64,000 nucleotides of DNA from Pseudomonadota bacterium (lineage in GTDB: Bacteria > Pseudomonadota > Gammaproteobacteria > Burkholderiales > Burkholderiaceae_C), in assembly GCA_021808525.1 (NCBI GenBank), contig JAKBBK010000007.1, positions 1-64,000 of the forward strand, read 5' to 3'. Below are positions 9,266 to 18,103 of the stretch, piece after piece. Each line of letters opens with the position of its first letter. Position 1 is the stretch's first letter. The position numbers and the translations under genes were made by a program. The notes beneath the pieces were generated by a model that worked only from the letters and a program-made list of their open reading frames with translations, was not told the origin of the DNA and did no database searches.

Positions 9266-10138
9266 TCAAGCCGGCACCGCCTGCGCGCGCAGCGCCTTGC
9301 CCTGCACCGCCTGACGCGCGGCCTGCAGGGCATCGGCAGCCACCCGGGCCACCGCCGCGCAATGCACGTGCTCCGGCTCGGGACGGGTGGCGCCGTCCAG
9401 GATGCCCAGCAGCGCGGGGCGGTCGAGCAGGCGCACGCGCCGGCGCGCCAGGGCGATGATGCCGGCCCGGTGCAGCTCGGTGAACACCCGGCTGACGGTT
9501 TCCAGGCGGAATCCGAGATACTCCCCGATATCCTCGCGGCTCATGCGCAGGGTGAACTCGTCGGGCGACAGACCCCGCTCGGCGTAGCGCCGGGACAGCT
9601 CGAGCAGGAAGCGCACCAGACGCTCGCGCACATGCATGCTGCCGAGCGCGAACTGCTGGCCCTGGGCGTGCACCAGGGCCTGCGCCATGGCGCGGCACAG
9701 GTGCCGCTGCAGCGCCGGCACCCGCGTCGCCAGGGTTTCCAGGCGCCGCAGATCGATCTCGCAGACCTGCGAGGGTTCCAGGGCGACCAGGTCGGCGCGG
9801 TAGGCGCCGGACATGCCTTCCAGGCCGAGCCAGTCTCCCGCCTCGTGGAAGCCGACGATGCGTTGGCGCCCGTCGGCCAGGCCCACGAGCGACTTGAAGG
9901 CCCCGTTGTGCAGCACGTAGACCCGGTTCGCTGCCTGGCCGGAGCGCAGCAGCCGGGCCCCCTTGGCCACGCGCATCGGCGCGCCCACCAGGCCTTCCAG
10001 GGACAGCGAGGCGCCGTCCTCGGCCAGCACCGCCGGCAGGCAGTTCCTGCGGTGAAAGCACATCGCGCAAGGGGAGGTGGCCGCGACGGCCGAGGATGTG
10101 CTGATGGCGACTCGTTCGAAGCTTACGGGGTGGTTCAT
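9266..10138 (-). CDS. fnr: FNR-type oxygen-sensing regulator (Crp/Fnr family)
   Basis: The protein is 290 residues with a cyclic-nucleotide-binding-like domain and a C-terminal winged helix. Three N-terminal cysteines in PCAMCFHRRNC are spaced as in E. coli FNR (positions +0, +3, +9). A fourth cysteine lies in SQVCEI, so all four 4Fe-4S ligands are present. The recognition helix REDIGEYLGFRLETVSRVF keeps the E--SR residues that read TTGAT half-sites. About 50 extra residues follow the helix-turn-helix. The start at 10138 has a GGAGG site. By homology it activates anaerobic genes when the cluster is intact. Confidence 0.9.
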   Translation of the reverse strand: MNHPVSFERVAISTSSAVAATSPCAMCFHRRNCLPAVLAEDGASLSLEGLVGAPMRVAKGARLLRSGQAANRVYVLHNGAFKSLVGLADGRQRIVGFHEAGDWLGLEGMSGAYRADLVALEPSQVCEIDLRRLETLATRVPALQRHLCRAMAQALVHAQGQQFALGSMHVRERLVRFLLELSRRYAERGLSPDEFTLRMSREDIGEYLGFRLETVSRVFTELHRAGIIALARRRVRLLDRPALLGILDGATRPEPEHVHCAAVARVAADALQAARQAVQGKALRAQAVPA

Positions 10139-10266
10139 GCTGGCCTCCGTCCTGGCTGATGGCTGAGCTGGCCGGGCATGCGGCACCGACCTGGAGACCA
10201 TGCTAGAAACAATTGGCTACATTCCCCATCGGAGAGGCCCCGATGTACCCCTCGGGGTTCCCCCGA

Positions 10267-11157
10267 TCAGCCGGCCTTGGCGACGCGTTCGACGCGCACC
10301 ACCTCCAGCCAGGCCCTCGCGGCATGCGAAAGGTAGGCCCCGCGCAGCCAGGCGATGTCGATGCGCCAGGGAATTTCCGGCTCCACCAGGGTCGAGACGG
10401 AGAAATCCTCCGCCGCGAGATGGCGCAGTTCGGAACTCGGCAGCAGGGCCACGCCCACCCCGCTGCGCACCAGCTCCTGGATGAAACCGATCTGCCCGCT
10501 GCGCCCGGCGATTTCGGGCACGAAGCCGCATCGGCGGCAGGCCTCCTCGATGCGCTCGTTGAGCATGTAGGGGGCCAGGAACAGGATCAGGGACTCCTCG
10601 GCCAGCTCGGCCAGGCGCACCACGGGGCGCCGGCTCCAGCGCGAGCGCGCCGGCGCCAGCAGCGCAAGGCGGTCGTCGATGAGCATGATGTGCTCGAAGC
10701 GCCGCTGGTCCAGCGGCGCCAGCAGCCCGCCGAGCTCGAGCTCGCCGGCCAGCATGGCCGCCTCGATGGCCTTGGAGCCGTCCTCGAACAGCTTGAGCTC
10801 GATCCCCGGATGGCGCAGCTTGAAGGCGTGCATCAGGGGCACGAACAACTGCGGCCCGAGGGGAGGAACCCCGATGCGCAGCTCGCCGCTGCGCGCCTGG
10901 CCCAGGTCGGACAGCCCGGCACGGATGTTGGCGGCCGCCAGCAACATGGTCTCGGCGTGGGCCAGCACCAGGCGCCCGGCGTCGGTGGCCACGGCCGGCC
11001 GCGTGTCCCGGCGCAGCAGGGGTTGTCCGAGATCGCGCTCGAGCTGCGCGACCAGCTTGCTGATGGTGGGCTGGGTGGTTTCCATCTGGTCCGCCGCGGC
11101 CGTGAATCCACCGCAGCGAAGCACCTGCACGAAGGCCTCCAGCTCTCGCAATTCCAT
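10267..11157 (-). CDS. LysR-family regulator divergent from cidAB (CidR-like)
   Basis: The N-terminal winged helix (MELRELEAFVQVLRCGGFTA, with QPTISKLVAQLE) is followed by a LysR effector domain. I chose the ATG at 11157, which gives the usual LysR start. A GTG at 11166 would add three residues. It is divergent from the cidA-cidB-like pair, and a shared 135-nt intergenic region carries palindromes. LysR regulators (CidR) in this position activate cidAB in response to acetate or overflow metabolism in Gram-positives. Here that role is inferred from position. Confidence 0.85.
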   Translation of the reverse strand: MELRELEAFVQVLRCGGFTAAADQMETTQPTISKLVAQLERDLGQPLLRRDTRPAVATDAGRLVLAHAETMLLAAANIRAGLSDLGQARSGELRIGVPPLGPQLFVPLMHAFKLRHPGIELKLFEDGSKAIEAAMLAGELELGGLLAPLDQRRFEHIMLIDDRLALLAPARSRWSRRPVVRLAELAEESLILFLAPYMLNERIEEACRRCGFVPEIAGRSGQIGFIQELVRSGVGVALLPSSELRHLAAEDFSVSTLVEPEIPWRIDIAWLRGAYLSHAARAWLEVVRVERVAKAG

Positions 11158-11173
11158 GGCATCCACCCCATCT

Positions 11174-11221
11174 CATTCCAATGCGGAATGGAATTTATAC
11201 CACGCCTGCATTCAGGGAATG
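11174..11221. promoter_or_regulatory. palindromic operator region between LysR gene and cidA
   Basis: Two dyads sit in the divergent region. CATTCC-AATGC-GGAATG spans 11174-11190, and CATTC-AGG-GAATG spans 11209-11221. The half-site CATTC/GAATG recurs four times. This arrangement of a recognition site plus an activation site is typical of LysR-controlled divergent promoters. Seen: the repeats. Inferred: binding by the adjacent LysR protein. Confidence 0.6.
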
Positions 11222-11292
11222 ACTGCCACGGTCTACAGTGCGTTTCATCGTTCATCGCACTGCAGCATGGCTGCCTTCCCGAGTTTCCCGAC

Positions 11293-11745
11293 ATGATGTT
11301 CCTGGACACCAGCCTGCGCCACCCCGCCCCGGATCCGCGCTCGAAGCCCCTGCGCGCCGCCTTGCAGGTCTTGTTCTTCATCGCCATCTGGTGCCTGTCC
11401 CAGCAGGCGCTGCAATGGCTGCACTGGCCCCTGCCCGCGGCCGTGCCGGCCTTGTTCGTGGTGCTGGCGCTGCTGGCCGCCGGCGTGCTGCCCGAGCAGC
11501 GACTGGCGGCGGGCGCCGACTGGCTGCTGGGGGACATGCTGCTGTTTTTCATCCCTCCCCTGCTGGCCGTCGTGCGCTTCGGCCCGCTCCTGGCCCACAG
11601 CGGTCTGCGCCTGCTGGGAGCCATCGCCCTGGGCAGCCTGCTGGTGCTGGTGGGCACCGGCCTGGTGGTCGAGCGCACGCTGCGCTGGGAGCGTGCCCGC
11701 CAGGCAAGCCGGGAAGGCCGGGAAGCCCGGGAGTCAGCGCGATGA
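11293..11745 (+). CDS. cidA: CidA/LrgA family holin-like membrane protein
   Basis: The 150-residue protein has about four hydrophobic segments (for example residues 24-40, 46-63, 80-95 and 108-125). It includes the family region SQQALQWLHWPLPAAVPALFVVLALLAAGVLP and the conserved FFIPPLLAVV. A charged Arg/Glu tail follows. It is longer than many CidA proteins (~120-130) at both ends. Two consecutive ATGs (11293 and 11296) are possible starts and no strong ribosome-binding site is visible. Its stop overlaps the start of cidB. CidA/LrgA proteins modulate autolysis or export of small metabolites in the inner membrane. Confidence 0.85.
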   Translation: MMFLDTSLRHPAPDPRSKPLRAALQVLFFIAIWCLSQQALQWLHWPLPAAVPALFVVLALLAAGVLPEQRLAAGADWLLGDMLLFFIPPLLAVVRFGPLLAHSGLRLLGAIALGSLLVLVGTGLVVERTLRWERARQASREGREARESAR

Positions 11746-12461
11746 TCCCGACCTGGCAGCTTCCCTCGCTCCATCCCGACGCCCTCGCCAGCGCGGTCTG
11801 CCTGCTGGCCACCCTCGGCCTGTATGCGCTGGCGCGCTGGCTGTACCGGCGCCATCGCCGGGCCTGGCTGCAGCCCCTGGTGACCGCGCCGCTGGTGCTG
11901 CTGGTGCTGCTGCAGTTCAGCGGCGTGGGCTATGGCGTGTACCTGCGCGACACCCACTGGCTGATGTGGATGATGGGCCCGGCCACCGTGGCCTACGCCT
12001 ATCCCATCTACCAGCGCCGCGCTCTGTTGCGCCGCTACCCCCTCAGCCTGGCCGCGGGGGTGCTCAGCGGGCTGGTGCTGGGAATCCTGGGCTCGTGGCT
12101 GCTCGCCCGGCTGTTCGAACTGCCGCAGCCGCTGGCGAGCAGCATGCTCACGCGATCGGTTTCCACCCCCTTCGCCATGGCGGCTTCGGGCTATTTCGGG
12201 GCCACGCCCGACATCGCGGCCCTGTGCGTGCTGGGCACCGGCGTGTTCGGCATGCTGGTGGGCGAGGCGGTGCACGGCTGGATGGGCCTGCGTTCGGCCA
12301 TGTCGCGGGGAGCCTCCCTGGGCGCCGCCGCGCATGCCGCAGGCACCGCGCGGGCCTACGAACTCGACCCGGAGAGCGGTGCCGTGTCCAGCCTGACCAT
12401 GGTGTTCGCGGGCATCGCCATGGTGCTGATGGCGCCCTGGATCGGGCACTGGTTCGCCTGA
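11742..12461 (+). CDS. cidB: CidB/LrgB family membrane protein
   Basis: The 239-residue protein has about seven hydrophobic segments. Family motifs are present: MMGPATVAYAYPIYQRR, LTRSVSTPFAMAASGYFG (LrgB signature) and the C-terminal ASLGAAAHAAGTARAYELDPESGAVSSL, a hallmark of LrgB. It starts at 11742 with an ATGA overlap with cidA, which indicates translational coupling. CidA and CidB homologues act as a pair in the inner membrane. Confidence 0.93.
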   Translation: MIPTWQLPSLHPDALASAVCLLATLGLYALARWLYRRHRRAWLQPLVTAPLVLLVLLQFSGVGYGVYLRDTHWLMWMMGPATVAYAYPIYQRRALLRRYPLSLAAGVLSGLVLGILGSWLLARLFELPQPLASSMLTRSVSTPFAMAASGYFGATPDIAALCVLGTGVFGMLVGEAVHGWMGLRSAMSRGASLGAAAHAAGTARAYELDPESGAVSSLTMVFAGIAMVLMAPWIGHWFA

Positions 12462-12568
12462 GTGCCCTCCAGGTTCCCCACCGCAAGCGTCTGTCGGCGA
12501 AAATACGTGCTGTTGCGTTTCATGCTCTGGCACCATTCATCCAGCGAATCAGCCCGCCGAACATCATC

Positions 12569-13330
12569 ATGTCCCAACCCAATTCTCCCGAAAGCGCCAG
12601 CGCCATTCCCCGCGGCGTGTGGATCGCCCTGATGACCATCGGCGCGCTGATCGTGGTGCTGCTGGCCGCGGTGCTGTACAAGATCAGCGTGCCGGGCTCG
12701 CCGCAGGCGCCGGCGAACGCCACCGCGGGGGCCGCGGCCAGCGCGCCCGCGGCCACTTCGTCGACCCAGGGCTCGCAGGCGCCCTCCTCGGTGCAGGGTG
12801 CCCAGCAACCGCGCTCGGCGGTGGCGGTCACCGGCACCAGCCCGTCGCGCCAGGCCGCCAGCCGCTTCCCCGCGGTCCCTGAGCGCGAAGGCGCCGCCGA
12901 CGGCAGGCGCACCGCGGCCGCGCCCTCGGGCGGCTACGCCGGCGGGCAGAGCTTCCAGCCCCAGACCTTCCAGCAGCAGGCCGCGCCGGCGGCCCCGGTC
13001 TGCACGGACTGCGGAACCGTGGAGTCGGTGACTCCCGTGCAGCGCCAGGGCAGCGCCAACGGCCTGGGTGCCGTGGTCGGCGGCGTGCTCGGCGGCGTGC
13101 TGGGTAACCAGGTCGGCGGCGGCAACGGCCGCACGGCGGCGACGGTGATCGGAGCCGTCGGCGGCGGCCTGGCGGGCAATGAGGTGCAAAAGCGCATGGA
13201 CTCCACCACCGTCTACCAGGTGCGCATTCGCATGGACGACGGCGCCACGCATGAGTTCACCCTGAACAGCGCCCCCCCGGTGGGCCAGCGCGTGCGCGTG
13301 GGAGCGAACGGCTCGATCAGCCCGATGTGA
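12569..13330 (+). CDS. membrane-anchored glycine-zipper envelope protein
   Basis: The 253-residue protein has one N-terminal transmembrane segment (about 17-38). A long low-complexity Ala/Ser/Pro/Gln linker with a CTDCG motif near residue 149 follows. A glycine-zipper segment comes next (LGAVVGGVLGGVLGNQVGGG, repeated as VIGAVGGGLAGNEVQKRM), of the type in 17-kDa surface antigen and SlyB-like proteins. The C-terminus has a small beta domain (YQVRIRMDDGATHEFTL). Its exact role is unknown; such proteins stabilise the outer envelope. Its stop overlaps the next gene's GTG start. Confidence 0.8.
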   Translation: MSQPNSPESASAIPRGVWIALMTIGALIVVLLAAVLYKISVPGSPQAPANATAGAAASAPAATSSTQGSQAPSSVQGAQQPRSAVAVTGTSPSRQAASRFPAVPEREGAADGRRTAAAPSGGYAGGQSFQPQTFQQQAAPAAPVCTDCGTVESVTPVQRQGSANGLGAVVGGVLGGVLGNQVGGGNGRTAATVIGAVGGGLAGNEVQKRMDSTTVYQVRIRMDDGATHEFTLNSAPPVGQRVRVGANGSISPM

Positions 13331-14967
13331 GCGGGTTCCTGATCGGCAGATCCGGCTCCCGCCTGGCAGGCCTGGCGGGAGCCGCGCTCGCGCTGGGGCT
13401 GCTGGCCTCCTGCGGCGGCAGCTCCACGCTGGCCCCGCCGGCCGCGCAGAGCGCCGGGATCTCCCTGGGCACGGTCAGCGGCTTCGGCAGCGTGGTCATC
13501 GGGCAGCAGCGCTACGAAGGCGAGGCGCCGCACTACTTCAACGACGACGCCCCGGGCGCGGCACAGGCGCCGCAGACCGTGGGGCTGGGACAGCGCCTGC
13601 AACTGGTGCGCTCGGCGGCGGGCAGCGTGGCCCTGGTGCAGCCCGATCTGGTGGGCCCGGTGCAGTCCGTGTCCGCCGATGGCCGCAGCATCATGGTCCA
13701 GGGCGTGCGGGTACGGGTCAACGCCGATCCCCGCCTCGCCCCGGTCACCTTCTTCGCCGGCCTGTCGGGTCCCTCCGAGCTGCACGCAGGCACCATGGTG
13801 GTGGAAGCGGACGGAGCCTTCGGAATCGACGCCGATGGCAAGCCCGTGCTGCTGGCGAGCCGGATCGTGCAACGCCCCGCCTGGACCCGCTCGGCGCGGC
13901 TCACCGGCGAAGTGTCCGGACTCGACGCCGCGGCGTCGAGCTTCCGGCTGGGCGACATGCTCGTGCGCCTGGGCGCCGGCACGCAACTCTACCCGGCGGG
14001 CAGTCGACTGCGCGACGGACAGGTGGTCAACGTGTGGAGCGCGCAACCCGTCGAAGGCAAGGTACTGCAGGCCGACGTGGTGCGCGTGCGCAGCCTGCTC
14101 GGAGCTTCGGGCGCGGCCCGTATCTCGGGCCTCTTGCGACTGCCTTCTTCCGGTGGCTACGAAGTCGCGGGGATCCCGGTCGTGCCCGCGGGCCCCGCCG
14201 TGGCCGCGCAACTCGAGCAACTGGGCCAACCCAGCTACGTGGACGTGCTGGGGCGGGTCGACTCCGGCTCGAAACAGGTGGTGGCCACCGAGGTCCGCCC
14301 CTATGCGGCGGGCTCCGCGCCGATCAGCCTGCGCGGAAACATCACCGACTACGTCGACCCCGCCCATTTCCTGCTGCGCGGCGTTCCGGTGGACGCCTCC
14401 GCGGCCCTGTTCGACGGCAAGCTCGGCAACGGTGTGTTCGTGCAGCTGCAGGGGGTGGTGGACCCGGCGGCGCCCAGCCGGGTGCGCGCCCTCGCCCTGC
14501 GGGTGCTGCCGGGGGCCCCCGACGGCGGCACCGTGGACCTGCGGGGAACGGTGAGCCAGTACGACCCGCGGCGCGCCAGCTTCGTGCTGAGCTGGTCGGA
14601 GGCCGGGGTGACCATGGCCTCGCTGGTGCGCGTGGCGCACAACGCGGTAGTCAGCGGCGGCACGGCGGAGCAGCTGGCCGATGGCAGCCAGGTCGCGATC
14701 CAGGCGACGCAGACTTCCGCGGGACTGGTGGCCGACAGCATCCTGTTCCGCCCCGCCGCGGTGGCCCGGGGAATCCTGCGCACCGAGGGCATCGTGCACC
14801 GCGTGCACGCCGCAAGCCTGCGTGTCAACGGCCTGGACATCCATGACAAGGGCGTGGTCGTGAAGGGCGGCGTACTGGCCGACGGGGTGCGCGCGGACGT
14901 ACAGTTCGACATCGACCCCCGCACCGGCGCCAGGCTGGCACGGGCCATCACCATCGACCCACACTGA
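13327..14967 (+). CDS. DUF5666-repeat lipoprotein
   Basis: The 546-residue exported protein has a lipobox (LGLLASCGG, Cys at about residue 29). The rest is a series of beta-rich modules of about 60-80 residues, each with a pattern like ISLGTVSGFGSVVIGQQRYEG or LTGEVSGLDAAASSFRLGDMLVRL. These are the hallmark of DUF5666 domains. The GTG start at 13327 forms a GTGA overlap with the stop of the glycine-zipper gene, so the two are translationally coupled. Function unknown. Probably an outer-membrane-anchored periplasmic or surface protein. Confidence 0.8.
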   Translation: MSGFLIGRSGSRLAGLAGAALALGLLASCGGSSTLAPPAAQSAGISLGTVSGFGSVVIGQQRYEGEAPHYFNDDAPGAAQAPQTVGLGQRLQLVRSAAGSVALVQPDLVGPVQSVSADGRSIMVQGVRVRVNADPRLAPVTFFAGLSGPSELHAGTMVVEADGAFGIDADGKPVLLASRIVQRPAWTRSARLTGEVSGLDAAASSFRLGDMLVRLGAGTQLYPAGSRLRDGQVVNVWSAQPVEGKVLQADVVRVRSLLGASGAARISGLLRLPSSGGYEVAGIPVVPAGPAVAAQLEQLGQPSYVDVLGRVDSGSKQVVATEVRPYAAGSAPISLRGNITDYVDPAHFLLRGVPVDASAALFDGKLGNGVFVQLQGVVDPAAPSRVRALALRVLPGAPDGGTVDLRGTVSQYDPRRASFVLSWSEAGVTMASLVRVAHNAVVSGGTAEQLADGSQVAIQATQTSAGLVADSILFRPAAVARGILRTEGIVHRVHAASLRVNGLDIHDKGVVVKGGVLADGVRADVQFDIDPRTGARLARAITIDPH

Positions 14968-15005
14968 GCTCGCCGGCCGCCGACGCGGCCGCGGGACCAC
15001 GCATC

Positions 15006-15557
15006 ATGGACATCATCGGTCAGGGCCGCGCGGCACCATCCGCCGGTTTCGAGGTTCCCCTGGAAATGCTCGCCGCCTGTCACGGCCGCGTGCAGGCGCA
15101 GTGCGAGCTGTTGCAGCGCCTGCTCGAGCACCTGCCGACGCACGGCGCCGACCGCCAGGCGCTGGAGGCCATCGAGCGCATCCGGCGCTATTTCGACACC
15201 GCCGCGCGGGACCATCACGCCGACGAGGAACAGGACCTGCTCCCCGCCCTTCTGGAGGCCATGGCCGGCTCCGACGCCGTGTGCATACGCGACATGACGC
15301 GCAGGGTGCGCGACGAGCATCGGCTGCTGGAACAGCGCTGGGCGGCGCTGCGCGAGGCGCTGCAGGCCGTCGAGCGTGGCGCGAGCCGCGAGCTCGATGC
15401 CGGCCTGACGCGAGACTTCATCGACGCCTACCGCGCGCACATGGCTTTCGAGGAAGCCGAGCTGCTGCCCATGGCGCAGCGCCTGCTCGGCGACGACCAG
15501 CTCGACGCCATCGGTCGCGCGATGCGCCTGCGGCGCGGCATCGCCGACCCGCACTGA
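15006..15557 (+). CDS. hemerythrin-like HHE-domain protein
   Basis: The all-helical 183-residue protein has spaced His/Glu ligands typical of a di-iron hemerythrin domain: CHGRV (His26), RDHHADEEQDLLP, RRVRDEHRLLE and YRAHMAFEEAELLP. Such cytosolic proteins bind O2, NO or help repair Fe-S clusters. No direct partner is adjacent. The start is ATG 15006, 38 nt after the upstream lipoprotein gene, so it could be co-transcribed. Confidence 0.85.
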   Translation: MDIIGQGRAAPSAGFEVPLEMLAACHGRVQAQCELLQRLLEHLPTHGADRQALEAIERIRRYFDTAARDHHADEEQDLLPALLEAMAGSDAVCIRDMTRRVRDEHRLLEQRWAALREALQAVERGASRELDAGLTRDFIDAYRAHMAFEEAELLPMAQRLLGDDQLDAIGRAMRLRRGIADPH

Positions 15558-15669
15558 GCGCCCTCGCGCTGGCGTAGCGTTCGGTTACATCGGGACGGGC
15601 TGCCCCGATGCCGCAAGTCGGAAACGTCAGGCTAAGCTCCTCGCATTCCCATTTCAGGAGGAGATCACC

Positions 15670-17067
15670 ATGCCGACCGATCCGGCCGCGCAGGTTGCCG
15701 CACGCATCGACCGCCTACCCTCTTCGCGCACCATCTGGACCCTGGTGCTGCTGATCTCGCTGGGCGGGGTGTTCGAGTTCTACGATCTGTTCTTCACCGG
15801 CTACGTCGCGCCGGGCATGATCGGCTCCGGGCTGTTCAAGCCCGAGTCCCTGGGCATCTTCGCCGCCCTCAAGCCCCTGGCCATCGCCGGTTTCGGCACC
15901 TTCGTGTTCGCCACCTTCGCCGGCCTGTGGGCGGGCGCCCTGCTGCTGGGCTTCGTGGCCGACCGCTTCGGACGCCGCGCCATCTTCACCGGCTCCCTGC
16001 TGTGGTACATGGTCTGCACCGCGATCATGGCCTTCCAGACCACGGGCTTCTGGCTCGACATCTGGCGCTTCATCGCCGGCATCGGCATCGGCGTGGAGCT
16101 GGTGACCATCGACACCTACATCTCCGAGCTCATCCCCGGACGCATGCGCGGACGCGCCTACGCCTTCAACCAGTTCATCACCTTCTGCGTGGTGCCGGTG
16201 GTGGCCTTCCTGGCCTGGTCGCTCAAGGGCAGCACCCCCTTCGGCCTCGAGTACTGGCGGGTGGTGATCCTGATCGGCTCGGTGGGCGCGGTCGTGGTCT
16301 GGTTCCTGCGCCTGGGCATCCCGGAAAGCCCGCGCTGGCTGGCACGCCAGGGTCGCATCGAGGAGGCCGAGCGCATCGTCGCGGAACTCGAGCGCCGCGT
16401 CATGGCCGAGGGGCACGCGAGCTTGCCCGAGCCCGAGGTCCAGGGCCGCGAGGTCTCGGGCACCGGCAGCTTCGGCGAGATCTTCTCGCCCACCTACCTG
16501 CGCCGCACGGTGATCATGTCCATTTTCAACATGGCGCAGGTCGTGGGCTTCTACGGCTTCGCCGCCTGGGTGCCCTCGCTGCTGATCAGCCGCGGCGTGC
16601 ACGTGACCACCAGCCTGCAGTACGCCTTCATCATCGCCATCGCCAACCCCTTCGGCCCGCTGCTGGGCATGCTGTTCGCCGACCGCGTCGAGCGCAAGAC
16701 CCAGATCTGCATCGCGCTGGTGCTCATGGCCCTGGCCATCGCGCTGTTCGCGCAGGCCAGCGAGCCGGCCGTGCTGATCGGGCTGGGGGTGTTGTTCACG
16801 CTGTCGTCGAACGTCATGTCCTTCGCGTACCACGGCTACCAGTCGGAGGTGTTCCCGACCCGCATCCGTGCCCGCGCGGTGGGCTTCGTGTACGCCTGGA
16901 GCCGCATCGCCGCGGCCTTCGCCGGCCTGGCCATCGGCATCCTGCTGCACGGCTGGGGCGTGCCTGGCGTGGCCACCTTCATCGCCATCTCCATGGCCGT
17001 GGGCTTCGCGATGATCCTGCTGGGGCCGGCCACCCGCGGCCGTTCGCTGGAATCCATCAACGAGTAA
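15670..17067 (+). CDS. MFS metabolite:H+ symporter
   Basis: The 465-residue major facilitator has 12 predicted membrane segments. It shows the conserved loop motif GFVADRFGRRAIF between TM2 and TM3. The sugar-porter-like PESPRWLARQGR lies after TM6, and a central cytoplasmic loop separates the halves. An AGGAGG site sits 8 nt before the ATG at 15670. It resembles the metabolite:H+ symporter group. The substrate cannot be told. No catabolic genes are next to it. Confidence 0.85.
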   Translation: MPTDPAAQVAARIDRLPSSRTIWTLVLLISLGGVFEFYDLFFTGYVAPGMIGSGLFKPESLGIFAALKPLAIAGFGTFVFATFAGLWAGALLLGFVADRFGRRAIFTGSLLWYMVCTAIMAFQTTGFWLDIWRFIAGIGIGVELVTIDTYISELIPGRMRGRAYAFNQFITFCVVPVVAFLAWSLKGSTPFGLEYWRVVILIGSVGAVVVWFLRLGIPESPRWLARQGRIEEAERIVAELERRVMAEGHASLPEPEVQGREVSGTGSFGEIFSPTYLRRTVIMSIFNMAQVVGFYGFAAWVPSLLISRGVHVTTSLQYAFIIAIANPFGPLLGMLFADRVERKTQICIALVLMALAIALFAQASEPAVLIGLGVLFTLSSNVMSFAYHGYQSEVFPTRIRARAVGFVYAWSRIAAAFAGLAIGILLHGWGVPGVATFIAISMAVGFAMILLGPATRGRSLESINE

Positions 17068-17140
17068 GGCTGGAAGCCCCGGCGCTTCGCGGGGCCGCGG
17101 CGGGGCCCCGCGGCGCCCCGCCGCCTCGGGCGCGCGCCCT

Positions 17141-17821
17141 TCAATCGCCGCCGACCAGCGCGGCGACGAATTCGCGCAACAACTGCAGCCGGCCCGTGAA
17201 AAAATGGTCCGCGCCCGGCACCACGAACACCGGATGCGCCGGCTCGCGCGACCACTCCATCAAGGCGCGCAGCGGCGCGCGCTCGTCGAGTTCGCCGTGC
17301 ACCAGCCAGGCGCCGGGCACCGCCGCGGGTTCGTAGCTGCGCCAGTCCTGCACCTGGCCCACCGGCATGCCGGCCAGCAGTACGTGCAGCGCCGGATCGC
17401 CGGCCGCGGCCATCCTCGCCGCAACGTGCGACTGCACGTATGCCCCGAAGGAAAACCCCATCAAGGCCAGCGGCAGGCCGGGGTGCTCGGCGCGCGCCTG
17501 CGCGGCCAGGGCCAGCAGGTCCTCGGTTTCCCCCGCGCCATGGTCGTGGCGGCCTTCGCTGGCTCCCACCCCGCGGAAATTCGGCCGCAGCGCCAGCCAG
17601 CCCTGGTCGCGCAGGGCGTGCGCGAGCACATGCGGCACCTTGTGGCGGGCACTGCCTCCGAGCAGGGGTTGCGGGTGCGCCACCAGGGCGACGCCCCGCG
17701 GCTGCCGAGCCGGCGGGTCGAGCAGGATCTCGATGCGCCCGGCCGCCCCCGCGCCCCAGACGGTACGAGTGGCCGATGGCGGCGCGGCGCGGCGCGGGCT
17801 GGATTCGGAGGGCACGGGCAT
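17141..17821 (-). CDS. alpha/beta hydrolase (COG2945-type)
   Basis: The 226-residue alpha/beta-hydrolase has the nucleophile elbow GFSFGAY (Ser about residue 123). An Asp follows in HGELDERAP and a His near the C-terminus in GADHFFTG. LVAHPQPLLGGSARHKV and RPNFRGVGASEG are typical of COG2945. The substrate is unknown. An inverted repeat lies 30 nt upstream of its start and is shared with the divergent small gene. Confidence 0.85.
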   Translation of the reverse strand: MPVPSESSPRRAAPPSATRTVWGAGAAGRIEILLDPPARQPRGVALVAHPQPLLGGSARHKVPHVLAHALRDQGWLALRPNFRGVGASEGRHDHGAGETEDLLALAAQARAEHPGLPLALMGFSFGAYVQSHVAARMAAAGDPALHVLLAGMPVGQVQDWRSYEPAAVPGAWLVHGELDERAPLRALMEWSREPAHPVFVVPGADHFFTGRLQLLREFVAALVGGD

Positions 17822-17850
17822 GACGAGAAAGGACGGCGGGGCGCTTGCGC

Positions 17851-17877
17851 TACCCTATGCGGCAACACCATAGGGTA
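17851..17877. promoter_or_regulatory. inverted repeat TACCCTAT-N11-ATAGGGTA
   Basis: Two perfect 8-bp arms (17851-17858 and 17870-17877) lie between two divergent genes, the hydrolase and the small membrane protein. A related element occurs at 47437-47462. It could be a regulator-binding site or part of a promoter, since TATGGT on the minus strand resembles a -10 for the hydrolase gene. Confidence 0.45.
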
Positions 17878-17897
17878 TTGCAAAGCCGTCGCCGCCG

Positions 17898-18086
17898 ATG
17901 AATCCCGCGCTCTCCCGTTTTCGCTATGTCATCGCCGCCGCCGTGGGCGTGGGCGCCGCGCTGGTCGTGGACTGGCTGTTCGTGCCCCCCGGCTGGCGCC
18001 TGCTGCTCGGGCTGGGCATGAGCCTGTCGCTGGGCTTCGCCGGGGTGTTCTTCGCGGCCATGACCGACCCCCGGCTGCGCCGCTGA
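17898..18086 (+). CDS. small two-helix membrane protein
   Basis: The 62-residue protein has two hydrophobic segments (about 10-27 and 33-55), a PPGW turn between them, and a basic end DPRLRR. It does not match a family I can name. Support for it being real: ATG start, sensible membrane topology, position in an otherwise empty gap, and an upstream palindrome. No strong ribosome-binding site is visible. Confidence 0.5.
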   Translation: MNPALSRFRYVIAAAVGVGAALVVDWLFVPPGWRLLLGLGMSLSLGFAGVFFAAMTDPRLRR

Positions 18087-18103
18087 CCCGGAGGCCCGCC
18101 GGC

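Noticed and set aside
17070..17135. GC-rich dyads after the MFS gene as a terminator
   Set aside because: Several overlapping GC palindromes but no T-run; random folding is expected at this GC content.
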